The notes: generated by a model from the sequence alone, not told the origin. A DNA stretch of 64,000 nucleotides from Cyanobacteria bacterium FACHB-63 (GCA_014695255.1 JACJNX010000089.1:1-64000); one strand, 5' to 3'. Shown: positions 26,235 through 36,360, counted from the stretch's first letter. Made by a program: numbers and translations.

Positions 26235-26556
26235 CCTGCTGCAGTTTGGGAGTCACATTCACGAACGTGCTTACCGCAATCATCCGTCAGATGCTTCTAA
26301 CGGATGATTGCAAGCGATTCTTGTATCATCAGGCTCAAATCCCAGCTTAAAACAGGGAGGAATGCACGATGATAGCTCATGTAAAAGTTACGCTTGGGGG
26401 TGTTGCTTCGAGCTACGACATCGGTAGTCTAGAAATGAATTTTTCGAGGTTTCCTTCAACAACTCTAAAATGATTTGTCTCTGCTCATCGACTGATGCTC
26501 CCTGTTCGACAATTTGCCACGATCGCACTTAACTGACTTGCAGAAGGAGAATGGTG
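26235..26556. other. Intergenic region with one strong hairpin, otherwise nothing seen
   Basis: Besides the 12-bp inverted repeat at 26276-26311 and the ribosome site AAGGAG at 26544-26549 for the next gene, no coding or repeat signal is evident. Scattered short frames look like further gene debris. Confidence 0.4.
26276..26311. repeat. 12-bp perfect inverted repeat
   Basis: GCAATCATCCGT (26276-26287) pairs exactly with ACGGATGATTGC (26300-26311) around a 12-nt loop. No T-run follows on either strand, so a simple intrinsic terminator is unlikely. It could be a protein-binding site or a relic of a small mobile element. Confidence 0.55.
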
Positions 26557-26799
26557 ATGGAGCGAACGGTTAGCGATCAAGACGGCATTACTTGGTCTTG
26601 TGTTGAAGCATTCACTGGATTATCTAATGAGTCTCAACACTCAGACGCTGCTCAAGTCAAAGGGCAAGAAGGCACCTACTGGGTCGTTTGTACACCGAGT
26701 GGTGGGGCGCAGTCCGTTCGGCTCAAGTTGTCCGGCGATTGGCAAAGTGCTTACTCGGATGAAGCGCTGCTGCAAGAGATTGCAGAGCAGTCCGGCTAA
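26557..26799 (+). CDS. Small hypothetical protein
   Basis: An 80-aa acidic, soluble protein (MERTVSDQDGITWSCVEAF...). The ATG at 26557 sits 7 nt from GGAG; an ATG at 26551 is too close to it. It resembles short unnamed cyanobacterial proteins with a WSC-EAF motif and a QEGTYWVVCTPSGGAQSVRL beta segment. No transmembrane or signal region. Function unknown. Neighbours are pseudogenes, but this frame is intact. Confidence 0.55.
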   Translation: MERTVSDQDGITWSCVEAFTGLSNESQHSDAAQVKGQEGTYWVVCTPSGGAQSVRLKLSGDWQSAYSDEALLQEIAEQSG

Positions 26800-26978
26800 A
26801 CAGAATTCGGCTCCGAATCAGATAGGGTGGCGGGAAAAGCACATCTCAGCAAATCATGGGACTCGCCATCTCCTACGATTTGAACCTATCGGTACCTTTC
26901 GCCTCGAAGTTGCCCCTATTTCAATCGCTTCATTCAATCGGGTGCCCTTGCGCTCTAAAGATTAAAGCGATCGCGGAC

Positions 26979-27377
26979 TCATCCAGTGCGGGAGGAAGAC
27001 AAAGCAGTCTTTAATTTGTCAGCCAGTATTTGCACATCCGGTTCTTTGACTAGACTGAAATGGTCTCCCTCGAACAGCTCAACCTTTGCTGATTTAGAAA
27101 CAATTTTTTCCCACCCACGATCGCCAAGGTGATTGCTTGAGGCATTGTTGATTTGGTTGAAGTAGAAGCACACCCGACCCGAATAAGGGCGTTCTGGAGT
27201 GTACGCACGAACGGTCTGATGACTCCGTGCTGTCCATTCTCGCTGTGCTTTCTGCTGGAGCGTTTCTCCCCGAAGCTGACGTGCGACAAACGACGAAAAA
27301 CGCTGGATTTGCTGAGATAGATATTTGAGTTGATCAGCAGGTTTCAGGGCTTTCAAGCGATGGTAATGAAAACCCAA
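26979..27377 (-). pseudogene. Thioesterase-domain fragment of an NRPS/PKS
   Basis: The frame starts only with a TTG and no ribosome site. The C-terminal ~80 residues match the end of type I thioesterase domains: RPYSGRVCFYF, then VELFEGDHFSLVKEPDVQIL with the catalytic His in GDHFSL, then LADKLKTAL. The part with the catalytic Ser is missing. The N-terminal piece (KALKPADQLKYLSQQIQ) resembles the lid region. It is therefore the tail of a lost megasynthase or stand-alone thioesterase. Confidence 0.6.
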
Positions 27378-27420
27378 GCTGCGAAACTAGATAGCTACTC
27401 CGATCGAGGGTGGGGGCAAC

Positions 27421-28647
27421 TTACTCTAGCGGAATGGCGATCGTCATCCCAGCGCGGCGCAATCGTTCTGCTAAAACACTGCCTAGACCTGTTGCTGGCG
27501 TAAGAATGCCTCCTCTCGACAAACCGCCCGGTAACTCATCAATCTGAAGTGCCAAACTCAAAGCAGATTCACAGACGAATTTGACGGTCGCTCGATTGCC
27601 GGGGTCGCCTTGATCTCGAATCATGCCTCGCACTTTGCGTCCATCAGATGCAGTGCCGACTACTTCACAAGAGAACCATCCCTCGTTCATCGTTTGTTCA
27701 GAAGGTCCGTCTCCAGGTTGAGGCAAAATCGGTTGGATCAGAGATCGTAGAGCAGACTGCTGCAATGCTCCCATCAATAGCGCAAACCCTGTCGTCAAAC
27801 CCACTGCTTTTAGCCCCGCCAGGGGTTCATCCAGCTTGAGATACTCTTGATAGGCGAAATCGGCGGCTCCATAAGGTTCTTGCCATTCCTCAAACAAAGC
27901 GCAACTCCGACGAACAATGCGGGTGTTGACAGGTGCCATGAAGAAGGGAGCAATCCAAGTGTTGAGATCTGGATCAAAAGAGGGAAGCTGTGGATCACGG
28001 TTACGCTCAATCTGAGATTGAGACTGATTGCTCGACGGATTTAACAGGAAGGGTTCGCTCATCTGCTTTAGTCCTTGAGCATCATAAAGATTAAACGCAG
28101 ATGCGAGTGTGCCTCCATTGAAGCCTCCAGTCGCTTGAAAATAAGCAACTACCTGCTGACAGGGCAGATGCAATGCTTGTTGGATGTGCCGAACAATCAG
28201 GTAAGTGCCCAGGTCAGATGGGACAGAATCAAAGCCACAGCAGGGAATAATGCGGGTGCCATCGAGTGCGGCTTGAGCATGATAGCGATCGATTAATGTT
28301 CTCACCCAAGGTGTTTCTCCGGTGATATCAACATAGTGCGTTTTGAATCGTACACACGCATCTGCTAGAGCATTCCCGTAAAGCGCAAAGGGTCCAGCAG
28401 TAGATAGAACGACTCGCGTTTGAGACACGATCACATCAATTGCCTGCTGGTCTTGACTGTCAGCAACTAGCACATCCACAGTCACGCCAACTTGATCTCG
28501 AACCGCTTCTAACTTTTGACGATTTCGCCCAGCGATCGCCCAGCGCACTGATTCAGCAGTGGCGTACCTGGCAAAATATTGCACAGTTTGTTTGCCAACA
28601 AATCCACTTGCACCATACAGAACAACATCATAAGAACGTTCAGGCAT
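27421..28647 (-). CDS. Saccharopine dehydrogenase-like oxidoreductase
   Basis: NAD(P)-binding protein, 408 aa, of the saccharopine dehydrogenase/trans-acting enoyl reductase family. It has the Rossmann start YDVVLYGASGFVGKQTVQYF, WAIAGRNRQKLEAV, RVVLSTAGPFALYGNALADA, HYVDITGE and CCGFDSVPSDLGTYL. The C-terminus ends in a Gly-rich ILTPATGLGSVLAERL segment. The mycobacterial relative is an enoyl reductase in lipid synthesis, but in cyanobacteria the substrate is not known. It follows the peroxiredoxin-like gene on the same strand, 30 bp downstream. Confidence 0.85.
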   Translation of the reverse strand: MPERSYDVVLYGASGFVGKQTVQYFARYATAESVRWAIAGRNRQKLEAVRDQVGVTVDVLVADSQDQQAIDVIVSQTRVVLSTAGPFALYGNALADACVRFKTHYVDITGETPWVRTLIDRYHAQAALDGTRIIPCCGFDSVPSDLGTYLIVRHIQQALHLPCQQVVAYFQATGGFNGGTLASAFNLYDAQGLKQMSEPFLLNPSSNQSQSQIERNRDPQLPSFDPDLNTWIAPFFMAPVNTRIVRRSCALFEEWQEPYGAADFAYQEYLKLDEPLAGLKAVGLTTGFALLMGALQQSALRSLIQPILPQPGDGPSEQTMNEGWFSCEVVGTASDGRKVRGMIRDQGDPGNRATVKFVCESALSLALQIDELPGGLSRGGILTPATGLGSVLAERLRRAGMTIAIPLE

Positions 28648-28677
28648 AACAAAAACTCTCAGCAGTAGGACTTCAAC

Positions 28678-29469
28678 TTATACAGGTGTCGATCGATCAA
28701 GCAGCGCGTCAAGAAACGAGAGCGGCTGACTCATATGCTCTGCAAACCCTAAAATTGCCTGATCTCGATGTTCATAAAGCAACTGACCCTGAGTATCAAA
28801 TAAAAACGTTGCACCACGCTGCGTCAGATATACCGAGTTGGGGACATAAGTTTTCCAGTGACTCAGCACCTCTGTCATATTTCGCAGTCGCAAAGTAGCA
28901 AGTTCAAACGGACGCTGGAAACCGCTACCTCCCGCCCACCGAAACGTAGAGCCTTTGAGCGATGGGAGCGGTGGCGCTTTAACAGTCTCGTCATCTGCAA
29001 TCAATTGTGGGGCTTGTCGATCGCCGCGATAGCCTCGAAAGACTTCCGCTAAAGTTCCAGGGCTACTGATCCCAGCACACATCAGCAATAGATTGATCCA
29101 AGCGTTTTGTGATGGAGAGAGCCAGGGAAGCTTGAGCGATAATCCAGGGGATAGCTCAAGTTGCTGATGTAGTTCCGCCGTCGGATCGACAAAGAGGCAA
29201 TCGGGAGAAAACCCTGTATAGGCACAGAACTTCTCGCCGGATTTGAGATCGCCAATTCCAACGGCGCGAACTACAATTCTGGCGGCTTGGAGTGATTTCG
29301 CCTCTCGCTGTAGCCACCAAGCATATTCGAGGCTGTCAAAGTCCCCCAGTTGTGACCAGAGCAACACAAGGGTTCGGGGAGCAGAATCACATCCCTCTAG
29401 AATTGGCACAGTGGCTCCATCACTGATGCGTTGCCGTTTGGTTTGGCTTAAGCGATCGTATAAGTCCAT
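28678..29469 (-). CDS. Peroxiredoxin/AhpC-TSA-like protein
   Basis: Thioredoxin-fold protein of the PRXL2-like family, 263 aa from the ATG at 29469 (MDLYDRLSQTKRQRISDG). A longer frame to 29619 would overlap the divergent macro-domain gene and lacks a ribosome site. The fold shows RTLVLLWSQLGDFDSLEYAW in place of the classic CxxC, so the first resolving motif is changed and peroxidase activity is uncertain. The C-terminal part has GATFLFDTQGQLLYEHRDQAILGF. Probably co-transcribed with the saccharopine dehydrogenase-like gene. Confidence 0.75.
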   Translation of the reverse strand: MDLYDRLSQTKRQRISDGATVPILEGCDSAPRTLVLLWSQLGDFDSLEYAWWLQREAKSLQAARIVVRAVGIGDLKSGEKFCAYTGFSPDCLFVDPTAELHQQLELSPGLSLKLPWLSPSQNAWINLLLMCAGISSPGTLAEVFRGYRGDRQAPQLIADDETVKAPPLPSLKGSTFRWAGGSGFQRPFELATLRLRNMTEVLSHWKTYVPNSVYLTQRGATFLFDTQGQLLYEHRDQAILGFAEHMSQPLSFLDALLDRSTPV

Positions 29470-29602
29470 AGTGAGCGAATAACATCCTGCTTCAAAGCCT
29501 ACTACGCCTCGCTTCACAATGCACCTGATACCTGCAACAATCGTTTTATGATTCTGAGCATGAGGTGAAGCCTCTGTATTGTTGCGTTGAGAGGAAATCA
29601 AG

Positions 29603-30124
29603 ATGGCTGTGATCGACAAACTTGAAATCCTGATTGCGGATATTACTAAACTCGAAGTGGATGCGATCGTAAATGCTGCAAATCGCTCTCTTTTAGGCGG
29701 CGGTGGCGTTGATGGAGCGATTCATCGCGCCGCAGGTTCACAATTGCTCGAAGAGTGTCGAATGCTTAGAGGCTGTGAAACTGGGCAAGCTAAGATCACC
29801 AAAGGTTATCAACTGCCCGCAAAGTTTGTGATTCATGCAGTTGGTCCCGTTTGGCAAGGTGGTGCGAAAGGCGAACCAGAACTACTCGCCTCTTGTTATC
29901 GTGAAAGCCTGCAATTGGCAATTCAGCATGAAGCGAGAACGATCGCATTCCCGGCGATTAGTTGTGGCATTTATGGCTATCCGATCGAGCAAGCTTGTGA
30001 GGTTGCGCTCCGAGAAGCAGTCAGCTTTCTGCATGAGAATGATGCGATCGAGAAAATAATTTTTGCTTGCTTCAGTTCCGAAGTCTACAGCGCGTATCAA
30101 ACTGCTTTGATTACGATCGCGTAA
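29603..30124 (+). CDS. Macro-domain ADP-ribose hydrolase
   Basis: YmdB/MacroD-type macro domain of 173 aa. It binds ADP-ribose and likely hydrolyses O-acetyl-ADP-ribose or removes mono-ADP-ribose. The binding motifs are [30 protein letters not shown] and [20 protein letters not shown] precedes the ATG. It is divergent from the peroxiredoxin-like gene and converges with the histidine kinase gene. Confidence 0.92.
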   Translation: MAVIDKLEILIADITKLEVDAIVNAANRSLLGGGGVDGAIHRAAGSQLLEECRMLRGCETGQAKITKGYQLPAKFVIHAVGPVWQGGAKGEPELLASCYRESLQLAIQHEARTIAFPAISCGIYGYPIEQACEVALREAVSFLHENDAIEKIIFACFSSEVYSAYQTALITIA

Positions 30125-30200
30125 CTAGCCCATTCTTTCGGTTTTGCAAAACGACCGTCTAGATCCCTACTTGATCGTTCTCCCGCAACAGTGAATTAAC

Positions 30201-31490
30201 TCAAGTCATTTGTTGACAAACCGGGATCTGGATGATGAATTGTGTTGTTTCAGGTGAGAAACAACAATTTAATTGCCCGTGATGAGTTTGAGTAATGATC
30301 TGATAACTAAGAGCCAGACCCATTCCGGTTCCTTTGCCAATTATCTTTGTTGTAAAAAATGGATTGAAGATTTGATCGCGAATTGCTTCAGGAATTCCGA
30401 TTCCATTGTCCGTAATCCGAATCTCGACCGACTCCGCGTTGAGTAACTGAGTCTGAACCCAAATTTTTGGAGTCCAATTCAGATGCTCGACACAACGAAG
30501 CTCTAGAGCGTCGATCGCATTACTCAACAAGTGCATAAATACTTGATTTAACTGTCCCGCATAACATTCGATCAAGGGCAGTTCACCATATTGCTTGATG
30601 ATCTCGATTTCTGGATAGTTCGATGTCGCTTCAAGCCGATGCCGCAGAAGCATTAAGGTGCTGTCTATGCCTTCATGCAGATTTGCAGCTTTCACTTCGG
30701 CTTCATCAAGTCGCGAGAACGTTCGTAGTGACGTGACGACTTCGCTAATGCGATTGACTCCAGTTTGCATCGATTGAAGAATTTTAGGAAAGTCATCAAC
30801 CAAAAAATCTAGATCAATCTCTTCAACGATCTTTTGCAAATGCTCATTAAGTGTTGGGTACTCAAGCTGATACGCATTTATCAACTGCAATAAACCACGC
30901 GCATAGGTTTCAGCATGACTGAGGTTACCGTGAATGAAATTAATCGGATTATTAATTTCATGAGCAATTCCCGCAACTAGTTGACCGAGCGAGGACATTT
31001 TCTCACTTTGGATCAATTGGCTCTGAGTTTGGCGCAATTCGCGTTCAGCTTTCTCGCGGTGTTCAATTTCTTGCTTGAGGCGATCGTTTTGAATTTGCAG
31101 AGTTCGAGCAAAATTTCTCAACTGTAGATGCGTCCGCACTCTGGCAATGACTTCTTCTTGATGAAATGGTTTTGTAATGTAATCGACGGCTCCGAGTGAG
31201 AATCCTTTCACTTTACTTTCTGTATCTGAAAGTGCAGTCATAAAAATAAGTGGAACCTGCTGAGTGAGCGAATCACCCTTGAGGTGACGGCAGGCTTCAA
31301 ATCCATCCATTTCTGGCATCATCACATCCATCAAAATCAATTCTGGTAGGCGATACCGAGCTTGTTTAATTGCCCGCTCTCCACTTGTCGCCACAGCAAC
31401 TTGAAATCCAGAAATCGTCAAGGCTTCGGATAAAACCTGGAGGTTCGTTGGATTGTCATCCACAATTAAGATAGCTTGCGAGGAGATCAT
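30201..31490 (-). CDS. Response regulator-histidine kinase hybrid
   Basis: Cytosolic protein of 429 aa. An N-terminal receiver domain (ILIVDDNPTN, phospho-Asp in LILMDVMMPEMDGFE, Lys in ITKPF) is followed by a coiled coil (about residues 128-165), a HisKA domain with LVAGIAHEINNPINFIHGN (phospho-His) and an HATPase domain (ITDNGIGIPEAI, KIIGKGTGMGLALSYQI). It overlaps the upstream hybrid kinase by 4 bp (ATGA), so the two are translationally coupled and probably form one phosphorelay. Confidence 0.92.
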   Translation of the reverse strand: MISSQAILIVDDNPTNLQVLSEALTISGFQVAVATSGERAIKQARYRLPELILMDVMMPEMDGFEACRHLKGDSLTQQVPLIFMTALSDTESKVKGFSLGAVDYITKPFHQEEVIARVRTHLQLRNFARTLQIQNDRLKQEIEHREKAERELRQTQSQLIQSEKMSSLGQLVAGIAHEINNPINFIHGNLSHAETYARGLLQLINAYQLEYPTLNEHLQKIVEEIDLDFLVDDFPKILQSMQTGVNRISEVVTSLRTFSRLDEAEVKAANLHEGIDSTLMLLRHRLEATSNYPEIEIIKQYGELPLIECYAGQLNQVFMHLLSNAIDALELRCVEHLNWTPKIWVQTQLLNAESVEIRITDNGIGIPEAIRDQIFNPFFTTKIIGKGTGMGLALSYQIITQTHHGQLNCCFSPETTQFIIQIPVCQQMT

Positions 31491-34225
31491 AAAAATTGCT
31501 CAATAAAAGTTTGAATGGCATCAAGCTGGAACTGCTCAGCAGATCGACGAATCGTTTGAGTAAATGGAATCAATGCTGGGTCTGTGTCTAATTGATCGCA
31601 CTGTTTAATCAGTTCATTCACCAATCCCTGCATTGTTAGGTCATAGAGCAACGCTAAATTATCTTTGGAAGGCGCAATCATTTCATTCGTAGAATTGACA
31701 TCACTCAGCGGTTCTGCTGTCTCTAAGGTGCCGTAAATCCACTGAAGCTGTAAAAATCGCTGCAACAGTTCGAGTAATACCCCTGCTGGAACAGGTTTTG
31801 CTAAGAACGCATCTGCCCCCGCTTCAATGCTTTTATGCTGATCCAGCTCAAACACACTCGCAGAAGAGACAATCACAGGAATTCGCTCAACTGTCTCTGT
31901 TTGTCGCAGTTGTTTCAATAATTCAAATCCATCCATCACAGGCATGAGTAGATCTGTAATAATCAAGTCTGGACGAGAGCATTTTGCTGCGTTTAATCCT
32001 TCTCGACCGTCGATCGCCTCGATCAGTTCAAACCCGATCGCTTCGAGCAATCCGGCTAGAATTGCGCGATTCTCCCAGCGATCGTCTACCACTAGAATTT
32101 TACGTCTTTGTCCTTCATATCCGATAATCGTGCCTTGCGGAGCGGTGCGAGAAGTCGCTGACCAATCGATCGCCTCCGGTACATCAATTTCAAACCAGAA
32201 TGTACTGCCAATCCCAGGTTGACTCTCCACATTCAACTCGCTGCTCATCAATGCAACAATGCTTTGACTAATCGAAAGTCCCAGACCCGTTCCTTCTGCT
32301 TGGCGCTTCGTATCTCCGACTTGCTCAAACGGTAGAAAAATCTTTTCAATCTGTTCTGGAGTCATTCCCACGCCTGTATCAGACACTTGAAAGCGAATTC
32401 GATAGTTACCACCCTCAAGCTTTTGAGTTCTCACTTCAAACGTAACTTTGCCGTTGCGATCGGTAAATTTAATCGCATTTCCTAGCAGATTAATCAGCAC
32501 TTGACGCAGACGTTTCTCATCGGCTGAGATGGCGGTCACTAAGTCTTTTGCAGTGTACTGAAACGTGATGTTTTTCTGTTCTGCCTTAATTCTGCACATC
32601 TCAACCACACTTTGCAAAAATGCAGGGAAATAGAACTCGGTTGGATGCAAGGCAAGCTTTCGAGCTTCAATTTTTGAAAGATCCAGCACATCATTAATCA
32701 GCGTGAGCAAGTGTGATCCGCATTGATGAATGATCTCAATGCCTTTTTGATCTTTTGCGGTGAGGGAATACGATCGCTGCAAAATCTGGGCATAGCCTAA
32801 AATCCCATTTAGCGGGGTTCTCAGTTCATGGCTCATATTGGCGAGAAATTCGCTTTTTGCTTGGTTAGCAATGTCTGCTTTGAGCTTTGAGGCTTCGGCT
32901 TCTTCTTTCGCGGCTTGCAGTGCGGCAGTGCGTTCTTCGACTCGGTGTTCTAACACATTAAAGGACTCTCGAAGCTGTTTCGCCATTCGATTAAACGAGT
33001 CTCCTAACGCATTCACTTCAATCACTCTCGAAGGCACGATCGATTGCTCCCACTGCCCAGATGCGATCTCTTCAGAAGCCTGACTCAATCGGTGGAACGG
33101 CTGAGTAATCCATCGTGACGTATACAATCCAAAGAGAATCGTCACTCCCAATGCCCCCAAACACAACCAAAACGTTGTCTGAGCATTGGCGTTAATTTGC
33201 TCCATGAAATCTTTCTCAGGCACGACCACAACTACAAGCCAATCCAATCCGTATTGATCGCGCCAAGGACTGACTCTGACAAACTTTCGCTCACTGCCCA
33301 AATCAAACTCTAATTGTTGAGTTTGGGACAGCGATCGTAAATCTCCAAACTGTTGCTGGAGTTGTTTTGCGGTGGCTTGAATTAGTGGATTTTGACTTGC
33401 GATCGCAGCAATTCGTTCTGGTTCACCTTTCCCAACTCTAAAAGTTGGTTCTTCAGTAGATTGTGCTACGAGTAAACCATTGCGCTCGATAATAAAGACT
33501 TTTCCGGCTGAACTCACCTTCAGTTGGCGCAGAAAGTCACTAATTCCAGTGAGCATCAAATCTACACCCAGCACTCCTGCAAGTTGGCGATCCTTGCGAT
33601 AGAAGGGAACGCTTGCAGAAGCCACAACGTATGAATCGTAGCCTTCCGCAGCATAGATGCGTGTCCAAGTCGGCTTTCCAGCTTTGACCGCATCGACATA
33701 CCAAGTATCTATGGTTCCATCATAAGAAGCTCTTTCAACGACTCCCAAGCGATCGCCCTGAGCATTCGTAGCATAAGAAACATCATGGCGCTGAGTTTGA
33801 GCAGAGTTCTCAGTGATCAAAAGACCGTGATCTTTGAGCCAGCGTCCTGCTCCTGCTCCGTTCTTGTTGCTGAGCGTGAAGCTGATATAGCTTACGGTTG
33901 GATAGAGTTGCGCTTGTTTCCAGAAGTGCCGTCCTGCGCTCTCCAGATTGTTAGTGTCAAGTTGCCCGCGCTCGATCGCATCCAGATTCAACTGATTGAT
34001 CTGCCAAGGAGTTGCAAGATAGCTATCGAGGCGTTGTGCGACTAATTGATTAGTTTTATCAATTAATTGATCGGCTAATTCATTAACTGCTTTCTGTCCA
34101 TTTTTGAATGAAAGATATCCAACTAATCCAACCGTTACAAAGGTCTGCAAAACAAATGGAGCGACGAGAACTAGACGCAATCGCACTTTGCCAGCGGTGG
34201 GCATACGAGTTTGGGACTTTTGCAT
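31487..34225 (-). CDS. Membrane hybrid histidine kinase with Cache sensor
   Basis: Sensor kinase of 912 aa. A transmembrane helix at about 17-38, a periplasmic double-Cache domain (about 40-340, with [21 protein letters not shown] and [21 protein letters not shown]), and a second transmembrane helix at about 350-370. These are followed by HAMP, a coiled coil, HisKA ([20 protein letters not shown]), HATPase ([22 protein letters not shown]) and a receiver ([26 protein letters not shown]). An Hpt-like tail is not obvious. The Cache fold senses small extracellular ligands. Overlaps the next kinase gene by 4 bp. Confidence 0.93.
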   Translation of the reverse strand: MQKSQTRMPTAGKVRLRLVLVAPFVLQTFVTVGLVGYLSFKNGQKAVNELADQLIDKTNQLVAQRLDSYLATPWQINQLNLDAIERGQLDTNNLESAGRHFWKQAQLYPTVSYISFTLSNKNGAGAGRWLKDHGLLITENSAQTQRHDVSYATNAQGDRLGVVERASYDGTIDTWYVDAVKAGKPTWTRIYAAEGYDSYVVASASVPFYRKDRQLAGVLGVDLMLTGISDFLRQLKVSSAGKVFIIERNGLLVAQSTEEPTFRVGKGEPERIAAIASQNPLIQATAKQLQQQFGDLRSLSQTQQLEFDLGSERKFVRVSPWRDQYGLDWLVVVVVPEKDFMEQINANAQTTFWLCLGALGVTILFGLYTSRWITQPFHRLSQASEEIASGQWEQSIVPSRVIEVNALGDSFNRMAKQLRESFNVLEHRVEERTAALQAAKEEAEASKLKADIANQAKSEFLANMSHELRTPLNGILGYAQILQRSYSLTAKDQKGIEIIHQCGSHLLTLINDVLDLSKIEARKLALHPTEFYFPAFLQSVVEMCRIKAEQKNITFQYTAKDLVTAISADEKRLRQVLINLLGNAIKFTDRNGKVTFEVRTQKLEGGNYRIRFQVSDTGVGMTPEQIEKIFLPFEQVGDTKRQAEGTGLGLSISQSIVALMSSELNVESQPGIGSTFWFEIDVPEAIDWSATSRTAPQGTIIGYEGQRRKILVVDDRWENRAILAGLLEAIGFELIEAIDGREGLNAAKCSRPDLIITDLLMPVMDGFELLKQLRQTETVERIPVIVSSASVFELDQHKSIEAGADAFLAKPVPAGVLLELLQRFLQLQWIYGTLETAEPLSDVNSTNEMIAPSKDNLALLYDLTMQGLVNELIKQCDQLDTDPALIPFTQTIRRSAEQFQLDAIQTFIEQFL

Positions 34226-34578
34226 ACTTTAGTAGGAACACGATCGACATTTAGGAAATGATGCTTTTTAGAGTTCCCAAAATAGTTTTCAAAACCATCA
34301 AGATTTCATATAGCTTCAGTGCGATCTACGGACTGCTAGGCTCAAAAAGGTGAAGTGTCATCAGTATTACGGCCAATTTATCGTGTTGAATGCTACATAG
34401 CATCATGAATTTTTTACTCTTGACAAAGTTGTAAAAATACTGAGAGACTTTAATCACTACAAAGAAATACTGATTCGGTTTGCGAATTATTTTCGTGTTT
34501 TCTCGCTTGACAATACTAGGTAATTAAATTCCCAATCTAGTCGTCATTCATCTCTAATCCTTTCACTATTAGGTGCAG
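34226..34578. other. Upstream region shared by divergent kinase and desaturase genes
   Basis: AT-rich noncoding spacer of about 350 bp between two divergent start codons. TTGACA hexamers occur near 34423 and 34507 but no convincing -10 partner at 17 bp was found by eye. No repeats or RNA gene seen. Confidence 0.4.
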
Positions 34579-35457
34579 ATGCTGTTCAGATACTCTATCT
34601 GGGATAGCGCTTTACTGCTAGTTGCTGTGAGTCAGATGCTTTTTATTCTCTGGCTGGCAGTGACCTGGAATTCGCATCCTCTGGAATCTAAACTACTGCT
34701 GGGTTCCACGTATCTATTTCTGTTCTGGTACAACGCTCTTGTTGTCACCCACAACTTTGTTCATACTCCCTGGTTTCGCGCCAAATGGCTGAATCGAATG
34801 GCTTCGATCGTCAATTCGATCAACCTGTTTGTTCCTGCCTTGCACTATCGCTATCTGCATCTCAATCATCATCAATATGAGAATGATCGGAAAGATGCTA
34901 CAGGTCGGACTCTGGATGGTTCTTCTACCTTTGCCTATGGAAAAGATGAGCAATCAGAACATGTTCTTTCTTACTGTCTACTTTCACTGTTGCGCGATGA
35001 TTTGAGAGATACAGTGCGACAAGCGAACCACTCTCGCGAGACAGCGCAACTTTGGATAGAGTTAACGGCTTGTTTTGTGAGTTCGATCGCTTATCTGCTA
35101 ATTTCTTGGCAATTCTTTGTGTTCTGTTTGCTCCCAGTGTTCTATTTTGGTTGGTGTTTGGCTTATCTGTCGAACTACTATGAGCATTATGGAGCTATTC
35201 CTGAGCAGCGGTATGCAAATTCAGCGAGTCATTATGGTCGAATCTATAATTGGCTGTGTTGCAATGAAGGCTATCACCAAGAACATCACCTGCGTCCGAA
35301 TGTTCATTGGAGTCGGAGACCCCAGATTTACAAGCAGATGCAAGCAGAGTTAGAGAACGTCGATCGAGTTATTCTCACGTTTCCGCATCCTCTCGGTTTT
35401 TTGCATCATCGCGGTAAAACCAAAACGCCCACAAAACAACCTGTTTTACAGCGTTGA
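34579..35457 (+). CDS. Membrane fatty acid desaturase/hydroxylase family protein
   Basis: Integral membrane di-iron protein of about 292 aa with several transmembrane helices. The His boxes are VTHNFVHTPW, LHLNHHQYEND and GYHQEHHLRPNVHW, the last being a typical third HxxHH box. The first box is unusual (HNFVH), as in carotenoid ketolase/hydroxylase-like members, so the substrate may be a lipid or carotenoid. ATG at 34579 or GTG at 34573 are both possible. Stands before an SMR transporter gene by 44 bp. Confidence 0.82.
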   Translation: MLFRYSIWDSALLLVAVSQMLFILWLAVTWNSHPLESKLLLGSTYLFLFWYNALVVTHNFVHTPWFRAKWLNRMASIVNSINLFVPALHYRYLHLNHHQYENDRKDATGRTLDGSSTFAYGKDEQSEHVLSYCLLSLLRDDLRDTVRQANHSRETAQLWIELTACFVSSIAYLLISWQFFVFCLLPVFYFGWCLAYLSNYYEHYGAIPEQRYANSASHYGRIYNWLCCNEGYHQEHHLRPNVHWSRRPQIYKQMQAELENVDRVILTFPHPLGFLHHRGKTKTPTKQPVLQR

Positions 35458-35501
35458 TCACAATAGACACGACTTCTTAATTTTCACCCGGATACTATCT
35501 T

Positions 35502-35813
35502 ATGCCTTGGGTACATCTGTTTATTGCTGGATTGTTAGAAGTGACTTGGGCGGTGACATTAAAGTGGAGCGAAGGATTTACGAACTTTGCACCCACTGCC
35601 GCAACTACTGCGTTTACTTTGATTAGTTTCTACTTTTTGTCGCAAGCGATGAAAGCGATTCCCATCGGAACAACCTATGCAGTCTTGGCGGGAATTGGGG
35701 CAGTTGGAACGGTCATCGCTGGCATCCTGCTTTTCGGCGAAGACTATCAATTAGTTCACATTGTTTGTATTGGTTTGATTGTTATTGGCGTAGTTGGATT
35801 GAGAGCATTCTAA
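35502..35813 (+). CDS. SMR-family small multidrug/guanidinium exporter
   Basis: Four-helix membrane protein of 103 aa. The EmrE/SugE signature is present: WVHLFIAGLLEVTWAVTLKW with the essential membrane Glu (E13-like) and the IPIGTTYAVLAGIGAVGTVI segment. The WAVTLKWSEGF pattern favours the SugE/Gdx (guanidinium) side of the family. It ends 2 bp before the SET-domain gene. Confidence 0.88.
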   Translation: MPWVHLFIAGLLEVTWAVTLKWSEGFTNFAPTAATTAFTLISFYFLSQAMKAIPIGTTYAVLAGIGAVGTVIAGILLFGEDYQLVHIVCIGLIVIGVVGLRAF

Positions 35814-35815
35814 TC

Positions 35816-36226
35816 ATGTTATTAGTCAAAACGAAGATTGCACCGAGCCAGATTCACGGGATTGGACTGTTTGCTGATCAATTTATTCCGAAAGGAACGG
35901 TGACTTGGAGATTTTGCCCTGGCTTTGATCCGACTTACACAGAGGCGGATATGTTAAGCATGTCGGAAGCAGCGAGAGAACAGTTTCTTAAGTATGCCTA
36001 CTATGACAAAGAGCTAAGACTGTATGTTCTTTGTGCAGACGATCAGCGGTTTATCAATCACGAGTCGGGTAGCCCGAACATTCTTTCAACCCCGAAACAG
36101 GATGTTGCAGCGCGAGACATCTTTCCAGGTGAAGAACTGCTGTGTGACTATAACTGCTACGATGACACTTATTTCAACCGTGCGGGAATGCCCCAACTCT
36201 CGAATCTTGCCTTGAGTGCTTATTAA
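35816..36226 (+). CDS. SET-domain protein
   Basis: A 136-aa SET-type lysine methyltransferase-like protein starting at ATG 35816. Motifs: GIGLFADQFIPKGTVTW (N-SET), RFINHESGSPNI (the RFxNHxxxPN pattern) and GEELLCDYNCYDD (the GEELxxDY pattern). This covers the catalytic core; pre- and post-SET zinc regions are absent, as usual for bacterial versions. Substrate unknown. It follows the SMR gene with a 2-bp gap, so both are probably one transcript. Confidence 0.88.
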   Translation: MLLVKTKIAPSQIHGIGLFADQFIPKGTVTWRFCPGFDPTYTEADMLSMSEAAREQFLKYAYYDKELRLYVLCADDQRFINHESGSPNILSTPKQDVAARDIFPGEELLCDYNCYDDTYFNRAGMPQLSNLALSAY

Positions 36227-36360
36227 AACTTGAACAAGGGAATTGCGATCGTAAATTCAGTTCCTTTCCCAAGCGTCGATTTAACTTTAATAGTTCCTTG
36301 ATGCTTCTCGGTGATGATTTGATGCGCGATCGCAAGTCCGAGTCTCGTTCCTTTTTCCAC
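36223..36360 (-). pseudogene. Histidine kinase C-terminal fragment
   Basis: On the minus strand a frame reads VEKGTRLGLAIAHQIITEKH then STLGKGTEFTIAIPL and stops at 36223-36225. This is the G2 box and end of an HATPase domain. Upstream sequence has no kinase match, so only the last ~45 codons remain. It overlaps the SET gene stop by 4 bp. Confidence 0.7.

Noticed and set aside
36223-36360. A small intact kinase gene
   Set aside because: Only the last HATPase motif remains and there is no start; it is a fragment.
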